Positions 34,248 through 43,429 of a DNA stretch of 64,000 nucleotides are shown here, one piece after another. This DNA is from Echinicola rosea (lineage in GTDB: Bacteria > Bacteroidota > Bacteroidia > Cytophagales > Cyclobacteriaceae). The stretch's first letter is position 1; every line of letters begins with the position of its first letter. The translations under genes were made by a program, and so were the position numbers. The notes under the pieces were generated by a model. That model searched no databases and was not told the origin of the DNA. It saw only the letters and a program-made list of their open reading frames with translations. The stretch spans positions 2,818,501 to 2,882,500 of the forward strand of contig NZ_CP040106.1 of the NCBI RefSeq assembly GCF_005281475.1, given 5' to 3'.

Positions 34248-35339
34248 TTACGGCTGTTCGTTATCCAGAATGGTCTGCACTTCTGTTTGCGTAAGGGCTT
34301 TGTTGAAGATGCGGAGCTCATCGATGTAGCTATTGTCGGAGAGGTGGCCCCATCCAGAAAAGCGTGGCGCACCGGAACCGATGGACATGATGTCGCAGCC
34401 TTCCCAAGAAATGCCTGGGTAAGTCCCTTGGCTTACAGGTTCACCATTGAGGTAAACGGCACATTCAGTCCCGGAAATGGTGATGGCGATGTGTACCCAT
34501 TCTCCGCTACTTGGATTGATGTCAGCAGCAGCACCGCCATCAAACCAATTTTCTCCGCCACCATTACCGACATTCAGCTTTATCCGCTGGTTGCTTCCTG
34601 CCGCTTCTCTAAAGAGCCTAAAGCCTGCAGTCCGATTGTTTTGTGCATCGGGGTTGGCTTCGTCAGGTGGCCCGATGACCAGGATGCCAGCCCTGTTGGG
34701 ATCGGCATCGACCTTGTACCAGAGCGACGCACTGAAGGCATCATTGGTCAGGTTCGTCGTAGGAAAAGTCAGGTAGGAATCCGTTGCACCGGCATAAGCA
34801 TTGGCACCGGAAGCACTTTCACCAGCAAAACCCGGATTTCCCACGATGGAGGCTTCACTTACACTGACCAATTCCAGGTACTGGTCATCAAAGGGCATGT
34901 AAAAGATTTCCCCTTCGTAAAGCGGCACATAGTTTTCAGGTTTTTCAAATTCCACCGTACTGGTGGTCGTTTTTCCAGAAAGGTCATTGGCCGTGACCGT
35001 CAACGTATGGTCACCATTGGTGAGGTTATCGTATGGGAGTTGGATAAACGCATTTCTATAATCCTTAAAATCAGCATAACTGCCAATTCCCTCTCCATCG
35101 AGTGTCACGATGATGTCCTGAATCTCAATATCATCCATCACCTCAAAATCGATGTTGATGGACATTACTTCGTCTGGCACCCAAGTGAGGGGGCCTTCTT
35201 CGGGAAAGTTGATGGTTACCTCAGGAGGCATCTCGTCCACTCCTGCCGGTTTGGGTTGGATTTCATCTATATATCCGTCTTCACAGGCAAAACTCGTTGC
35301 CAGCAGACCTATCATAATTATTTTAGAAGTTAATTTCAT
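34248..35339 (-). CDS. LamG-domain surface lipoprotein (probable glycan-binding protein)
   Basis: The 363-residue lipoprotein has signal MKLTSKIIMIGLLATSFAC. An Ig-like bacterial domain at about 40-132 (TINFPEEGPLTWVPDEVMSI) is followed by a concanavalin A-like/LamG domain at about 145-358 (FSASLWYKVDADPNRAGILV, GEWVHIAITISGTECAVYLN, YIDELRIFNKALTQTEV). It is placed directly after susD, where SusE/SusF-type surface glycan-binding proteins sit. Binding to the PUL substrate is therefore likely. No catalytic motif is seen, and its specificity cannot be read from sequence. Confidence 0.85.
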   Translation of the reverse strand: MKLTSKIIMIGLLATSFACEDGYIDEIQPKPAGVDEMPPEVTINFPEEGPLTWVPDEVMSINIDFEVMDDIEIQDIIVTLDGEGIGSYADFKDYRNAFIQLPYDNLTNGDHTLTVTANDLSGKTTTSTVEFEKPENYVPLYEGEIFYMPFDDQYLELVSVSEASIVGNPGFAGESASGANAYAGATDSYLTFPTTNLTNDAFSASLWYKVDADPNRAGILVIGPPDEANPDAQNNRTAGFRLFREAAGSNQRIKLNVGNGGGENWFDGGAAADINPSSGEWVHIAITISGTECAVYLNGEPVSQGTYPGISWEGCDIMSIGSGAPRFSGWGHLSDNSYIDELRIFNKALTQTEVQTILDNEQP

Positions 35340-35367
35340 GTCTTTTGGGTTTGTGTTTTACCTGCAT

Positions 35368-36909
35368 TTATTGGTTACTGGCGTCTTGCAGCTGGGGAAG
35401 AATATCCTGCTGATCCAGCGGGTAAGGCAAGAACCTGTCACCTTCTTGGAAAGTCCTGCCGCCATAGTTTAGTTCGCTGGTACGATCATGCCTTACCAGG
35501 TCAAAGAAGCGCACGCCCCATTCCATGCCGAATTCTGCGAATTTTTCATTCAATACCTCATCCAGCGTTACCCCGCTCAGCGAACCAAGGTTCGCCCTGG
35601 ACCGCACGGCATTGACTGCTTCATCTGCAGACATGACACTGCTGGAGGCACCACTTACCAATGCTTCTGCATGTACCAAAAGGATTTCGGCGTATCGAAT
35701 GGCAATCATGTTTTTGTTTTCGCCGTAGTTAAAACGACCCGGCGTCAACTGTGTGGTGGGCAAGTAGTGTTTGCCGCTTAGGAAACGGTACCGCGGCGCA
35801 TTACCAAACACATCACCATCAGGAGTGACATTGCTGACCCAGTTGGGCAAGTTCGCATAATCTGGGTCCGACTCAATGTCACTGATGCCATCAGGGGTAA
35901 AGAGTACAGTGGTCTGCAGTCGCTTTCTGTCGTTTCGGTCCAGCATAAACTTGACGTATTTTTCCGTGGGCTCCCAAAAACCCCATCCGCCACTTGATCC
36001 AGGTACGGCAGGTTGCCAGCCCACCGCTTGGGGGCCATATACTTGCCAAGGGAACCTGTCGGATGTACCACTTTCAGCACCGTAATCAGAGTATTGGAAT
36101 TCCAGGATGTTCTCATTGTTTAGTTTTCCAGGGATTTTGAAAAGCTGATAATAATCCGTTTCCAGCATAAATTCCCCACTTTCGATGATCGCTCCGGTGG
36201 CATCTGCAGCACCTTGGTAATTTTCCATTTCCAGGTTGGCCAAGGCTTTTATGGCCAGTGCCGTGTAACGGGTCACACCTCCCCGGATATCCGAACGTTG
36301 GTTGGGGTGCACGTTTGGTAGATTGGGCATGGCTTGATCCATCATGTCAGAAATGTATTGCATCACATCATTGAAAGCGGTGAGCTCCACATCGTAGAGT
36401 GCATTGGGATCAGAACCTTCAGGGATTAAGATGTTGTTCCATAGCCTTGCCAGTTGAAGCAGGTTATAGCCTTTCATGACCTGTATTTCAGCGATGTATT
36501 GTGAAGCTCTGGCAGCATCGGCACCTGCTTCCTGGTATTTCTGGATTTCTTCCATGGCACCATTCCAGTAGATGATATCGGAATACATGTTTAACCAAGT
36601 GGAATTATAAATCCAGAAACTCCTGTCATAATCATAGGTGTCGGTTCCGAATAGGGGTTCCTGGTCACCTGCAGGATTGGCATCATCACCGCGTACAGAG
36701 ATGAGGGGGAAAGTTTCCCATTGAAATCCATAGAGCTCAGCATAAGCACCGTTCAGCATCAGGACCATGTTTTGGGATTGGGAATAATCGGTTCCTTCGG
36801 CCAGAATCTGGTTTTCCAGCGGTGCATCCAAGTATTCGCTACAGGAAAAGGTGGTCATCAGGCATAAAACCGTGACCAATGTGATCAGTTTATATTGAAA
36901 TATTTTCAT
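35368..36909 (-). CDS. susD: SusD-like surface glycan-binding lipoprotein
   Basis: The start at ATG 36909 gives signal MKIFQYKLITLVTVLCLMTT-FSC. The frame extended to 36945 would overlap susC. The 513-residue protein has the SusD/RagB family plan: helical TPR-like repeats (AEIQVMKGYNLLQLARLWNN), RYTALAIKALANLEMENYQG, and the C-terminal RYAEILLVHAEALVSGA, AVNAVRSRANL and EFGMEWGVRFFDLVRHDR motifs. It caps the SusC barrel and binds the oligosaccharide. The gap to susC is 22 nt. Confidence 0.94.
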   Translation of the reverse strand: MKIFQYKLITLVTVLCLMTTFSCSEYLDAPLENQILAEGTDYSQSQNMVLMLNGAYAELYGFQWETFPLISVRGDDANPAGDQEPLFGTDTYDYDRSFWIYNSTWLNMYSDIIYWNGAMEEIQKYQEAGADAARASQYIAEIQVMKGYNLLQLARLWNNILIPEGSDPNALYDVELTAFNDVMQYISDMMDQAMPNLPNVHPNQRSDIRGGVTRYTALAIKALANLEMENYQGAADATGAIIESGEFMLETDYYQLFKIPGKLNNENILEFQYSDYGAESGTSDRFPWQVYGPQAVGWQPAVPGSSGGWGFWEPTEKYVKFMLDRNDRKRLQTTVLFTPDGISDIESDPDYANLPNWVSNVTPDGDVFGNAPRYRFLSGKHYLPTTQLTPGRFNYGENKNMIAIRYAEILLVHAEALVSGASSSVMSADEAVNAVRSRANLGSLSGVTLDEVLNEKFAEFGMEWGVRFFDLVRHDRTSELNYGGRTFQEGDRFLPYPLDQQDILPQLQDASNQ

Positions 36910-36931
36910 GACTGTTCTTGGGTTATGGGTT

Positions 36932-39900
36932 TTAGAACTTGACATTTAATCCCAGGGTATATACAGCAGGGATAGGATAGGTCTGACGATCAATGCCATT
37001 GTCCACCTCTGGGTTAAAACCATTATAATTGAAAATGGTCAATGGCCGTTCTGCTGTCAGGGTAATGCGCGTTTCGGGCATAATCACTCCCATCACTTCT
37101 TTGTTTAACAGTGAGTAGGTCATGCGTACGTTCTGCACCCTGAAGAAAGAACCGTCTTCCACAAAATAGTTGCTGAAATTTTGGTTCCACCCTTTGCGCA
37201 GGCCGGCAGCAGAAGGGTACTTGTTGGAAGTGCCTTCTCCTCTCCATAAGTTGGTTGCCAAGTCGGCATCGATGTTGGTATCATTGGTGAAGATCATTTC
37301 ACCTCTTTTTCTGTTCAGGATGCTGTGACCAGATTGTCCTTGGATCAGCACCGAAAAGTCAAGGTTTTTGTACCGGAAGCCAAGGTTTCCTCCATAAGTG
37401 AGATCGGGTAAATAGGATCCCAATACTACTCGGTCAAGGTCATTGATGAGACCATCACCATTTTGGTCTTTAAACATAAAGTCCCCTGGTACCAGGTCAT
37501 TTTCTGACAAAAACTGCTCTGAATAGCCGCTATTGGCGATGTCCGCTTCATTTTGGAAGACACCTGCCACTTCATACCCGTAAAATGCCTGATATGGCTG
37601 GCCAACGATGGACCGTTGACGGAATTCAGCCGATCCGGAGTTAAGGTATTCAGGTCCACCAAGTCCTTTTACAGTGTTTTGCAAAGTGGCAAAGTTACCG
37701 CCGATGAAATAGGAGAAATCTTCTGAGACCTGGTTTTCCCAGTTTAAGGATACCTCCAAGCCTTTGTTTTGGATTTCACCAACGCTCCTTCGCACGGATC
37801 CCCTAAATAAGGGCTGCAATACGGTCACAGCGAGGCTTTGGGTGTTTCTGATATAATAATCTGCTTCCAGGGATAATCGGTTTTGGAAGAATTTGGCGGT
37901 AACGCCAAAGTTGGTTTCTTCCGTGGTCTCTATCTTATCGATCAAATCATAGGTAGGATCCAATCTGAATCCCGGTACTCGTACATCGTTAAAAGCATTG
38001 TTGGTGCTTTGCAGTGTAGGTTGGCCGACGGACGGATTGATGCCATCGTTACCTAGCTGTCCCCACGAAGCACGGAATTTTAGAAAGTCAATGCCTTTTA
38101 CATCGAAGAACTCTTCCTCCGTCGCCACCCAGCCGGCACCGAGGGTGAAAAAGTCTTCACTGTCCACTTGGAATTTATTGTAGTTGTCCTGACGGTAAGT
38201 AGCGTAAAGCAGGTATTTTTCCTTGTAGTTATAGGCTAATCTACCAAAGAAGGACAGGTAAAAAATCCGACTGCCACCATCTGAGACGGTGTTGATGTCG
38301 TTGGCTTGGCCATTGTTCAGGTACCAGAGCTCTTCATTGCCAAAGGTAGGGTTTGGATCCAGGTCATTACGATTGCCGCTGAGCACTTCGTAGGTTTCAC
38401 TTCTGAAGGACTGTCCAAGGGTAGCTGTAATGCCATGGTCTCCGAAGAAATCCTTATAAGTAAGGTAATTGTCGATGATCTGGTCAAAGTAGGTTTGGTT
38501 AGATCTTGAAATTCCGGATAGTGGATCCAGTACCCCATCATTGTAAGCGAAGTTGACATTGCGGGCATTGATCATGTTCAGCTTATAATTGTATGCGGAC
38601 CTGAAGGTCAATTTATCTGGAATGAAGGTGAGCTCTGCATGGAGGTTCCCATTGATTTTATTGACCTTATTCCTACTGTCATTGTATAGCAATGGATAGA
38701 AGGGGTTTTGTCTTCCCCTATAGCCAAGTCGTTGGGCATTGGACAGTGGCACCGGCGAGGCGCCAAATTCCTCATCATATTTGGGCAAAATGGGTACGGC
38801 AAAATAGGCATTGAACCAAGCCGCATCTGAACCAATGAATTGTTTGGCGGTGCTGAACGTAAAGTTACCGCCCACGGTGATCCACTCTTTTACCTTGGAG
38901 TCGATGTTTGCTCGGATGTTTACCCGTTCATACTCGTTTCTGGTTTCATTTAGGAGACCGTCTTGGCTAAAGTAACTGCCGCCCACGGAGTACCGGGTTT
39001 TGGTACTACCGCCAGAGAAGGTGAGGGTGTGGTTTTGGATGGGTGCTGGGCTCATGATCTCATTGTACCAATCCGTATTTACCGCAGGGATGCTGGGATC
39101 CAAGCGGCTTCTGCCATAAAACTGCATGGCGTTATCGACAAATTCCCTGTCCGGTGCAGAGCCCGTTTCATTGACGTATTGGACAAATTGCTGGCTATTG
39201 GCCATCTGAAGGACATTTTGAGGGTTTTGCACGCCGTAGTATCCATCATAGACGATTTCTGCTTCCTGTTCGTATTCACCAGAATTGGTCTCGATCAGTA
39301 CGACCCCGTTGGAAGCTCTGGCACCATAAATGGCAGATGCAGAGGCATCTTTTAATACGGAAAGGGTTTTGATGTCATTGGAGTTTAGGAAGTCGATGTT
39401 GTCAAAGAACATTCCGTCCACTACATAAAGCGGTGCTCCCCCGCCTTCAAAGGATCCGATACCCCTGACCCGTACAGTCGGAGAAGCTCCGGGAGCGCCT
39501 TTGCTGACGATCTGGACACCGGCTACTTTTCCTTGCAGGGACTGCATAGCGTTAGAGCTTGGCGTTTTGACCAGGTCTTCGGTCTTTAGGGTGGTGATGG
39601 CAGAAGTCATTTCCTTTTCGGTCTGTGCACCATAGCCGATGACGACCACTTCGTCCAGGCCTGTCAGCTCCTCTTGGAGGGTGATGTCCAGTTGAGATCT
39701 GCCATTTAGGGCGATGGTTTGGGGCTCAAAGCCTATAAAGGAAAATTTTAAAGTGGCATCAGGTGAACTGACAGTGAGTGTGTAGTTACCATCCAAGTCT
39801 GTGATGGTGCCATTGCTGGTGCCTTGCTCAAGGATATTGACACCGGGGACTGGCTCACCACTGGGATCTATAATAGTCCCTGTGACTTCCGTGTCTTGGG

Positions 39901-40015
39901 CTGTAGCTGATCCGGACATGGCCCAGATGGCAAAAACCAACACCATGGAAAATTTCCCGAAAAAAGACGCTTTGGGTTTCCATGATTCCTTACTTATGCG
40001 TAAAAGCTTAATCAT
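36932..40015 (-). CDS. susC: SusC-like TonB-dependent glycan importer
   Basis: The 1027-residue receptor has a signal region ending near SGSATAQ and a CarboxypepD_reg-like domain (TGTIIDPSGEPVPGVNILEQ). The SusC/RagA signature DEVVVIGYGAQTEKEMTSAI is followed by the plug (LQGKVAGVQIVSKGAPGASP, TVRVRGIGSFEGGGAPLYVV, DASASAIYGARASNGVVLIE). The large barrel ends in YTLGLNVKF. It imports oligosaccharides through the outer membrane with TonB energy, paired with SusD. It is the first gene of the PUL. An inverted repeat and the 7TM regulator lie upstream on the same strand. Confidence 0.95.
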   Translation of the reverse strand: MIKLLRISKESWKPKASFFGKFSMVLVFAIWAMSGSATAQDTEVTGTIIDPSGEPVPGVNILEQGTSNGTITDLDGNYTLTVSSPDATLKFSFIGFEPQTIALNGRSQLDITLQEELTGLDEVVVIGYGAQTEKEMTSAITTLKTEDLVKTPSSNAMQSLQGKVAGVQIVSKGAPGASPTVRVRGIGSFEGGGAPLYVVDGMFFDNIDFLNSNDIKTLSVLKDASASAIYGARASNGVVLIETNSGEYEQEAEIVYDGYYGVQNPQNVLQMANSQQFVQYVNETGSAPDREFVDNAMQFYGRSRLDPSIPAVNTDWYNEIMSPAPIQNHTLTFSGGSTKTRYSVGGSYFSQDGLLNETRNEYERVNIRANIDSKVKEWITVGGNFTFSTAKQFIGSDAAWFNAYFAVPILPKYDEEFGASPVPLSNAQRLGYRGRQNPFYPLLYNDSRNKVNKINGNLHAELTFIPDKLTFRSAYNYKLNMINARNVNFAYNDGVLDPLSGISRSNQTYFDQIIDNYLTYKDFFGDHGITATLGQSFRSETYEVLSGNRNDLDPNPTFGNEELWYLNNGQANDINTVSDGGSRIFYLSFFGRLAYNYKEKYLLYATYRQDNYNKFQVDSEDFFTLGAGWVATEEEFFDVKGIDFLKFRASWGQLGNDGINPSVGQPTLQSTNNAFNDVRVPGFRLDPTYDLIDKIETTEETNFGVTAKFFQNRLSLEADYYIRNTQSLAVTVLQPLFRGSVRRSVGEIQNKGLEVSLNWENQVSEDFSYFIGGNFATLQNTVKGLGGPEYLNSGSAEFRQRSIVGQPYQAFYGYEVAGVFQNEADIANSGYSEQFLSENDLVPGDFMFKDQNGDGLINDLDRVVLGSYLPDLTYGGNLGFRYKNLDFSVLIQGQSGHSILNRKRGEMIFTNDTNIDADLATNLWRGEGTSNKYPSAAGLRKGWNQNFSNYFVEDGSFFRVQNVRMTYSLLNKEVMGVIMPETRITLTAERPLTIFNYNGFNPEVDNGIDRQTYPIPAVYTLGLNVKF

Positions 40016-40365
40016 AAGTGTTAATATTTTGGGTTTTAGAATAGGTGAAATTCAAACGTTTGCATTTTGCAGCGTTTGATGTCGAAAAGGTATGGGAAAG
40101 AAAAATGAGAAGGCTAAAAAATGTTAAATTCTTGGTGCTTTAAGAAGGGATTTAGCGACGAAATTAGTAACCAAATTCATGGTTTAGTATCAATAAAAAG
40201 TGCTTTATTCTTTTATATGAGGGTGTTTGGTAGAGAACCGTAACGGTAAAATACTAAATTGGATGGTATGCTCATGCGAGCACCGGATTGCACGTAAGTT
40301 TAGGTTTGACTTGACACTAGCACAACCGTCTCCATACTCAATACGATCTGACCACTTCTTGATTC
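40016..40365. promoter_or_regulatory. Upstream region of the PUL with inverted repeat 40053-40078
   Basis: This 350-bp region separates the regulator from susC and must contain the PUL promoter. At 40053-40078 lies a 26-bp imperfect inverted repeat: CAAACGTTTGCAT, and its partner on the other strand CAAACGCTGCAAA. It includes the perfect palindrome CAAACGTTTG. A TACCTTTT box on the minus strand at 40085-40092 is one base off TAnnTTTG and would start transcription beside the repeat. No -33 partner is clear. The repeat is a candidate operator for the adjacent regulator. Confidence 0.4.
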
Positions 40366-42261
40366 TTATTTCTTCCCGTTTACTTTTTCCTCAGCCATGA
40401 TCAGGATATCATTCCAATGTGGGTTTTGGATATTGTGGGCTTCGATGTTTTGGCGGGTCTTTTTTCGGAAATTCCAAACTGTGTTTTTGCGAAGTTCCAG
40501 CAATTCTGCCAATTGTTCCAATGTTCTTTTTTCCGTGTTTGCAATCAGCTCATAAGTGATATAGAATGCTTTTTCGAGCGGGAATTTGACGCCGTGAAAA
40601 ATGGTACCAGCGGTGACCGAATCAATATGACCACATTTAGAGCATCTTCTGGTGAAGAGTTTGGGGCCTTTGGAGCTTTTATGGTTTCCACATTGCCTGC
40701 ATTCATAACCTTGCCCCCATTTGAATTCTTCCAGATAGCGTAGGCAGGCAGATTGATCAGGGAAGATGCGCTGAAATTCCTCAAAAGAAAGGAGTTTGTT
40801 GCTAAGTCTTGCCTGGAAGGATTCCTTGATACTGCTTTTCAGTTTCCAGTTGTCCCTATCCAAGAGGGAATTGATGCGCTTGATTTCTTCATCTTTTTCG
40901 GTCAGCTGTTGGTTGTATTCTTCCAAAAGCTTGTTTTTATGTGCCAGCTCTTTGGTCCTTTCGCTTACTTTGATCTCCAATTCCCGATTGACTTTTTCTT
41001 TGAGGGCAAAGTTATCTTCCATTTGCCGGATGGTTCTGCGCATTGCCCGGTCCCTATTGTCCTTTAGGATTTGGATGCGGTCTCCCAAGGCAAATGTCAG
41101 CAATAGCATCTCCACTAGAAATGCCAAGTGGAGGCTATAATAGACCAGTGTCATATGGGGGATAATGGCGGCATTGACCAATACTTTGACTACTACCCCG
41201 ATAAATAGCACACCATAGGCAATCACGAAAAACCGGGCTACTTTATATCCTCTGGACCAGATGTAAATGCTTGCAAAGAAGATAAAAAAGAAGGGAATGA
41301 TGTCATAGTACCTGATCTCAAATAGCTTAGGATCCCAAAACAGGGCAATGAGGAAAATAACCGATTTGATCACCAATATGGTGATCAGGACTTTGTGGAT
41401 GCTAGGGGACCTGAACCGTGTATTTAGAAACTTGATCGAGAACAGGATCGCCCAAAGGACGATGGAGAAGCTAAAGACACCATTGGCGATTTGGTTCCAT
41501 TCGGGTGAATTGGGCCATAAATACTGGAACGCGATGCCATCTACACTAAGGGCATATATGCCCACGCTGATGAGATAGAAGGTGTAATAGAGGTATTTGG
41601 TCTCTCGAATCACCGTATAGACTAGCAGGTTATAAAGACCAATGATCAGGATCATGCCGTAAAAGACTCCGTATGCAAAATATTCGTTTAGGGCATAATA
41701 GATAAAGCGATTGACAGAGCGGATGGCGATGCGTATATCCGCTTTTTGGTGGGACTGGATTTTGACGTAATAGTTGCTGATCCCTTCACTGGTATTATTG
41801 ATTAACAGTTCAAAGTTCTTATGCTTGAAATTCCTGGAACCAAAAGGGATGGCATCCCCCATAAGTATCTTGTCGTGTCCTCCTTCATTATTTGGGACAT
41901 ATACCTCCACCACATCGATCGTCTGGTCATAGAATTCCATTAGCCATTTTTTCGAGCTTTTTGGAGTTTTGTCTATGGAGAGCTTCACCCAATAGGTATT
42001 GTCAATGTTGAATTTATTCTTGTTAAAAGAGGGGCGGATTTTGAAGTTGTCTTGAAAATCAGGCTGGACAATATCGCTGAATTCCAGCATATTGGTGGAG
42101 TCCTCGAAAAATTCCAGCTGGGAGATAGAAAAAATACGTTCGTCCAGGTTATCGTCTATTGTTAAGGTAGAGCTGCCGGATATTCGCTGCGCATGGACAA
42201 GGCGAATACCAGACATGATGACCAAGATCAGTAAGAACAGCTTTAAAAGGATGCGCTTCAT
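40366..42261 (-). CDS. 7TMR-DISM membrane receptor fused to an IS1595-transposase-type zinc ribbon and HTH
   Basis: The 631-residue protein has a signal peptide (1-25), an extracellular 7TMR-DISMED2-like beta-sandwich (about 40-185; DNTYWVKLSIDKTPKSSKKW), seven transmembrane helices (about 195-395) and a coiled coil (about 400-470). The cytoplasmic end is unexpected. It has a zinc ribbon with C521-x2-C524 and C540-x2-C543, then SVTAGTIFHGVKFPLEKAF (548-566) and a helix-turn-helix (about 578-605; LEQLAELLELRKNTVWNFRK). This reproduces the N-terminal Zn_Tnp_IS1595 region of IS1595-family transposases. The protein ends about 25 residues later, so the DDE nuclease domain is absent. The likely role is a one-component sensor-regulator of the PUL just downstream on the same strand. 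Confidence 0.88.
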   Translation of the reverse strand: MKRILLKLFLLILVIMSGIRLVHAQRISGSSTLTIDDNLDERIFSISQLEFFEDSTNMLEFSDIVQPDFQDNFKIRPSFNKNKFNIDNTYWVKLSIDKTPKSSKKWLMEFYDQTIDVVEVYVPNNEGGHDKILMGDAIPFGSRNFKHKNFELLINNTSEGISNYYVKIQSHQKADIRIAIRSVNRFIYYALNEYFAYGVFYGMILIIGLYNLLVYTVIRETKYLYYTFYLISVGIYALSVDGIAFQYLWPNSPEWNQIANGVFSFSIVLWAILFSIKFLNTRFRSPSIHKVLITILVIKSVIFLIALFWDPKLFEIRYYDIIPFFFIFFASIYIWSRGYKVARFFVIAYGVLFIGVVVKVLVNAAIIPHMTLVYYSLHLAFLVEMLLLTFALGDRIQILKDNRDRAMRRTIRQMEDNFALKEKVNRELEIKVSERTKELAHKNKLLEEYNQQLTEKDEEIKRINSLLDRDNWKLKSSIKESFQARLSNKLLSFEEFQRIFPDQSACLRYLEEFKWGQGYECRQCGNHKSSKGPKLFTRRCSKCGHIDSVTAGTIFHGVKFPLEKAFYITYELIANTEKRTLEQLAELLELRKNTVWNFRKKTRQNIEAHNIQNPHWNDILIMAEEKVNGKK

Positions 42262-42305
42262 TAGGCTAGGGTTAGGTTATTTTTTTTAAGGTGATCTTTC
42301 CTTAA

Positions 42306-42327
42306 ATTATAGTGTTATAACTATAAT
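42306..42327. promoter_or_regulatory. Inverted repeat between divergent genes
   Basis: ATTATAGT and ACTATAAT are perfect 8-bp inverted arms around GTTATA. They lie 45 bp upstream of the 7TM regulator start and 77 bp before the flavin reductase-like gene. It is an operator-like site in a short divergent promoter region. Its function is unknown. Confidence 0.4.
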
Positions 42328-42403
42328 ATTTCTCCCAAAGTTAAATATTTCTATTTAGTAGCGGGAGATTTAGTTTGTAAGGATCACATTTGATCGTGCA
42401 CAT

Positions 42404-43300
42404 ATGATAAAAACAATAGATCCAAAAAAAGTTTCTGTGGCCGCGTTTCACAGCCACATGCTGGGTGCCATCGCTCCTCGCCCCATTGCCTTTGTGAGCA
42501 GTATGGACAGTGCTGGCCAGGTCAACCTGAGCCCGTTCAGCTTTTTTAATGCCTTTGGTTCGAATCCTCCCGTGGTGGTGTTTTCCCCATCCAGAAGGGT
42601 TCGGGACAATACTACCAAACACACCTTGGAAAACGTGAGGGAAGTGCCTGAAGTGGTCATTAATATCGTCAACTATGCGATGGTCCAGCAAATGTCTTTG
42701 GCCAGCACGGAATATGAAAAGGGGATCAATGAATTTGTGAAAGCTGGGCTGACCGAAGCAAGATCCGTCGCCGTAAGACCTCCCCGGGTCGAGGAGGCAC
42801 CAGTTGCCTTTGAATGTAAAGTAATCGATGTTGTGTCGATTGGGGAGGAGGGCGGTGCGGCCAATTTGGTGATTTGTGAGATTCTTCTGGCGCATGTTGA
42901 TGAGGCTATTCTGAATGAAGAAGGGGAGATTGCCCCTGCCAAATTGGATACGGTGGCCAGGATGGGGGGAGATTGGTATTGCAGGGCCAGTGGCGATGCG
43001 CTTTTCAAAGTCAAAAAACCTGTCAAAACAAAGGGCTTAGGGATCGACCAGCTTCCGAAAAATGTACGACTGAGTGTGGTCTTGACAGGGAATGACCTGG
43101 GGAAGCTGGGGAATGTAGAAGCTCTTCCTGAAGAGGGGGCTGTCCAAGATTACGCTACGCGGCCAGAAATTAAGGAGATGTTGGTCAGGTTTCAAAATGA
43201 CAGAGAGAGCTTGGTCTTTCATTTCCATGAGCATGCCAGAGAACTGCTGAAAGAAGACAAGGTTGAAGAAGCTTGGTTGGTGTTGTCGCAGATAGAGTAG
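42404..43300 (+). CDS. Flavin reductase-like FMN-binding split-barrel protein
   Basis: The 298-residue cytoplasmic protein of the DIM6/NTAB family (COG1853) begins with the flavin_reduct domain: GAIAPRPIAFVSSMDSAGQV, NLSPFSFFNAFGSNPPVVVF, RRVRDNTTKHTLENVREVPE. The residues APRPIAFVSS and NLSPFS form the FMN site in this family. The C-terminal 90 residues extend beyond the minimal domain, as in the longer subgroup without a known substrate. It is divergent from the 7TM regulator. Whether the two are functionally linked is unknown. Confidence 0.85.
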   Translation: MIKTIDPKKVSVAAFHSHMLGAIAPRPIAFVSSMDSAGQVNLSPFSFFNAFGSNPPVVVFSPSRRVRDNTTKHTLENVREVPEVVINIVNYAMVQQMSLASTEYEKGINEFVKAGLTEARSVAVRPPRVEEAPVAFECKVIDVVSIGEEGGAANLVICEILLAHVDEAILNEEGEIAPAKLDTVARMGGDWYCRASGDALFKVKKPVKTKGLGIDQLPKNVRLSVVLTGNDLGKLGNVEALPEEGAVQDYATRPEIKEMLVRFQNDRESLVFHFHEHARELLKEDKVEEAWLVLSQIE

Positions 43301-43429
43301 GTTTGTGTGGTCGTAGTGATTGACACTTAAGGGAATAAGTTGATTTTTTATTGGGGGTTGTATGTGTGTTTGTTGAACTAATATCTTTATTTTTGTGTAC
43401 CTTATATGGTACATTTAAATTAGAGCAAT

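Noticed and set aside
34287..35333. 348-codon plus-strand open frame
   Set aside because: It is antisense to the LamG lipoprotein gene, which has a signal peptide and domain structure. The antisense frame has none.
40366..42261. Annotation as an IS1595 insertion sequence or transposase
   Set aside because: Only the zinc ribbon and HTH head is present, fused to a signal peptide and seven membrane helices. There is no DDE domain and no terminal inverted repeats were seen.
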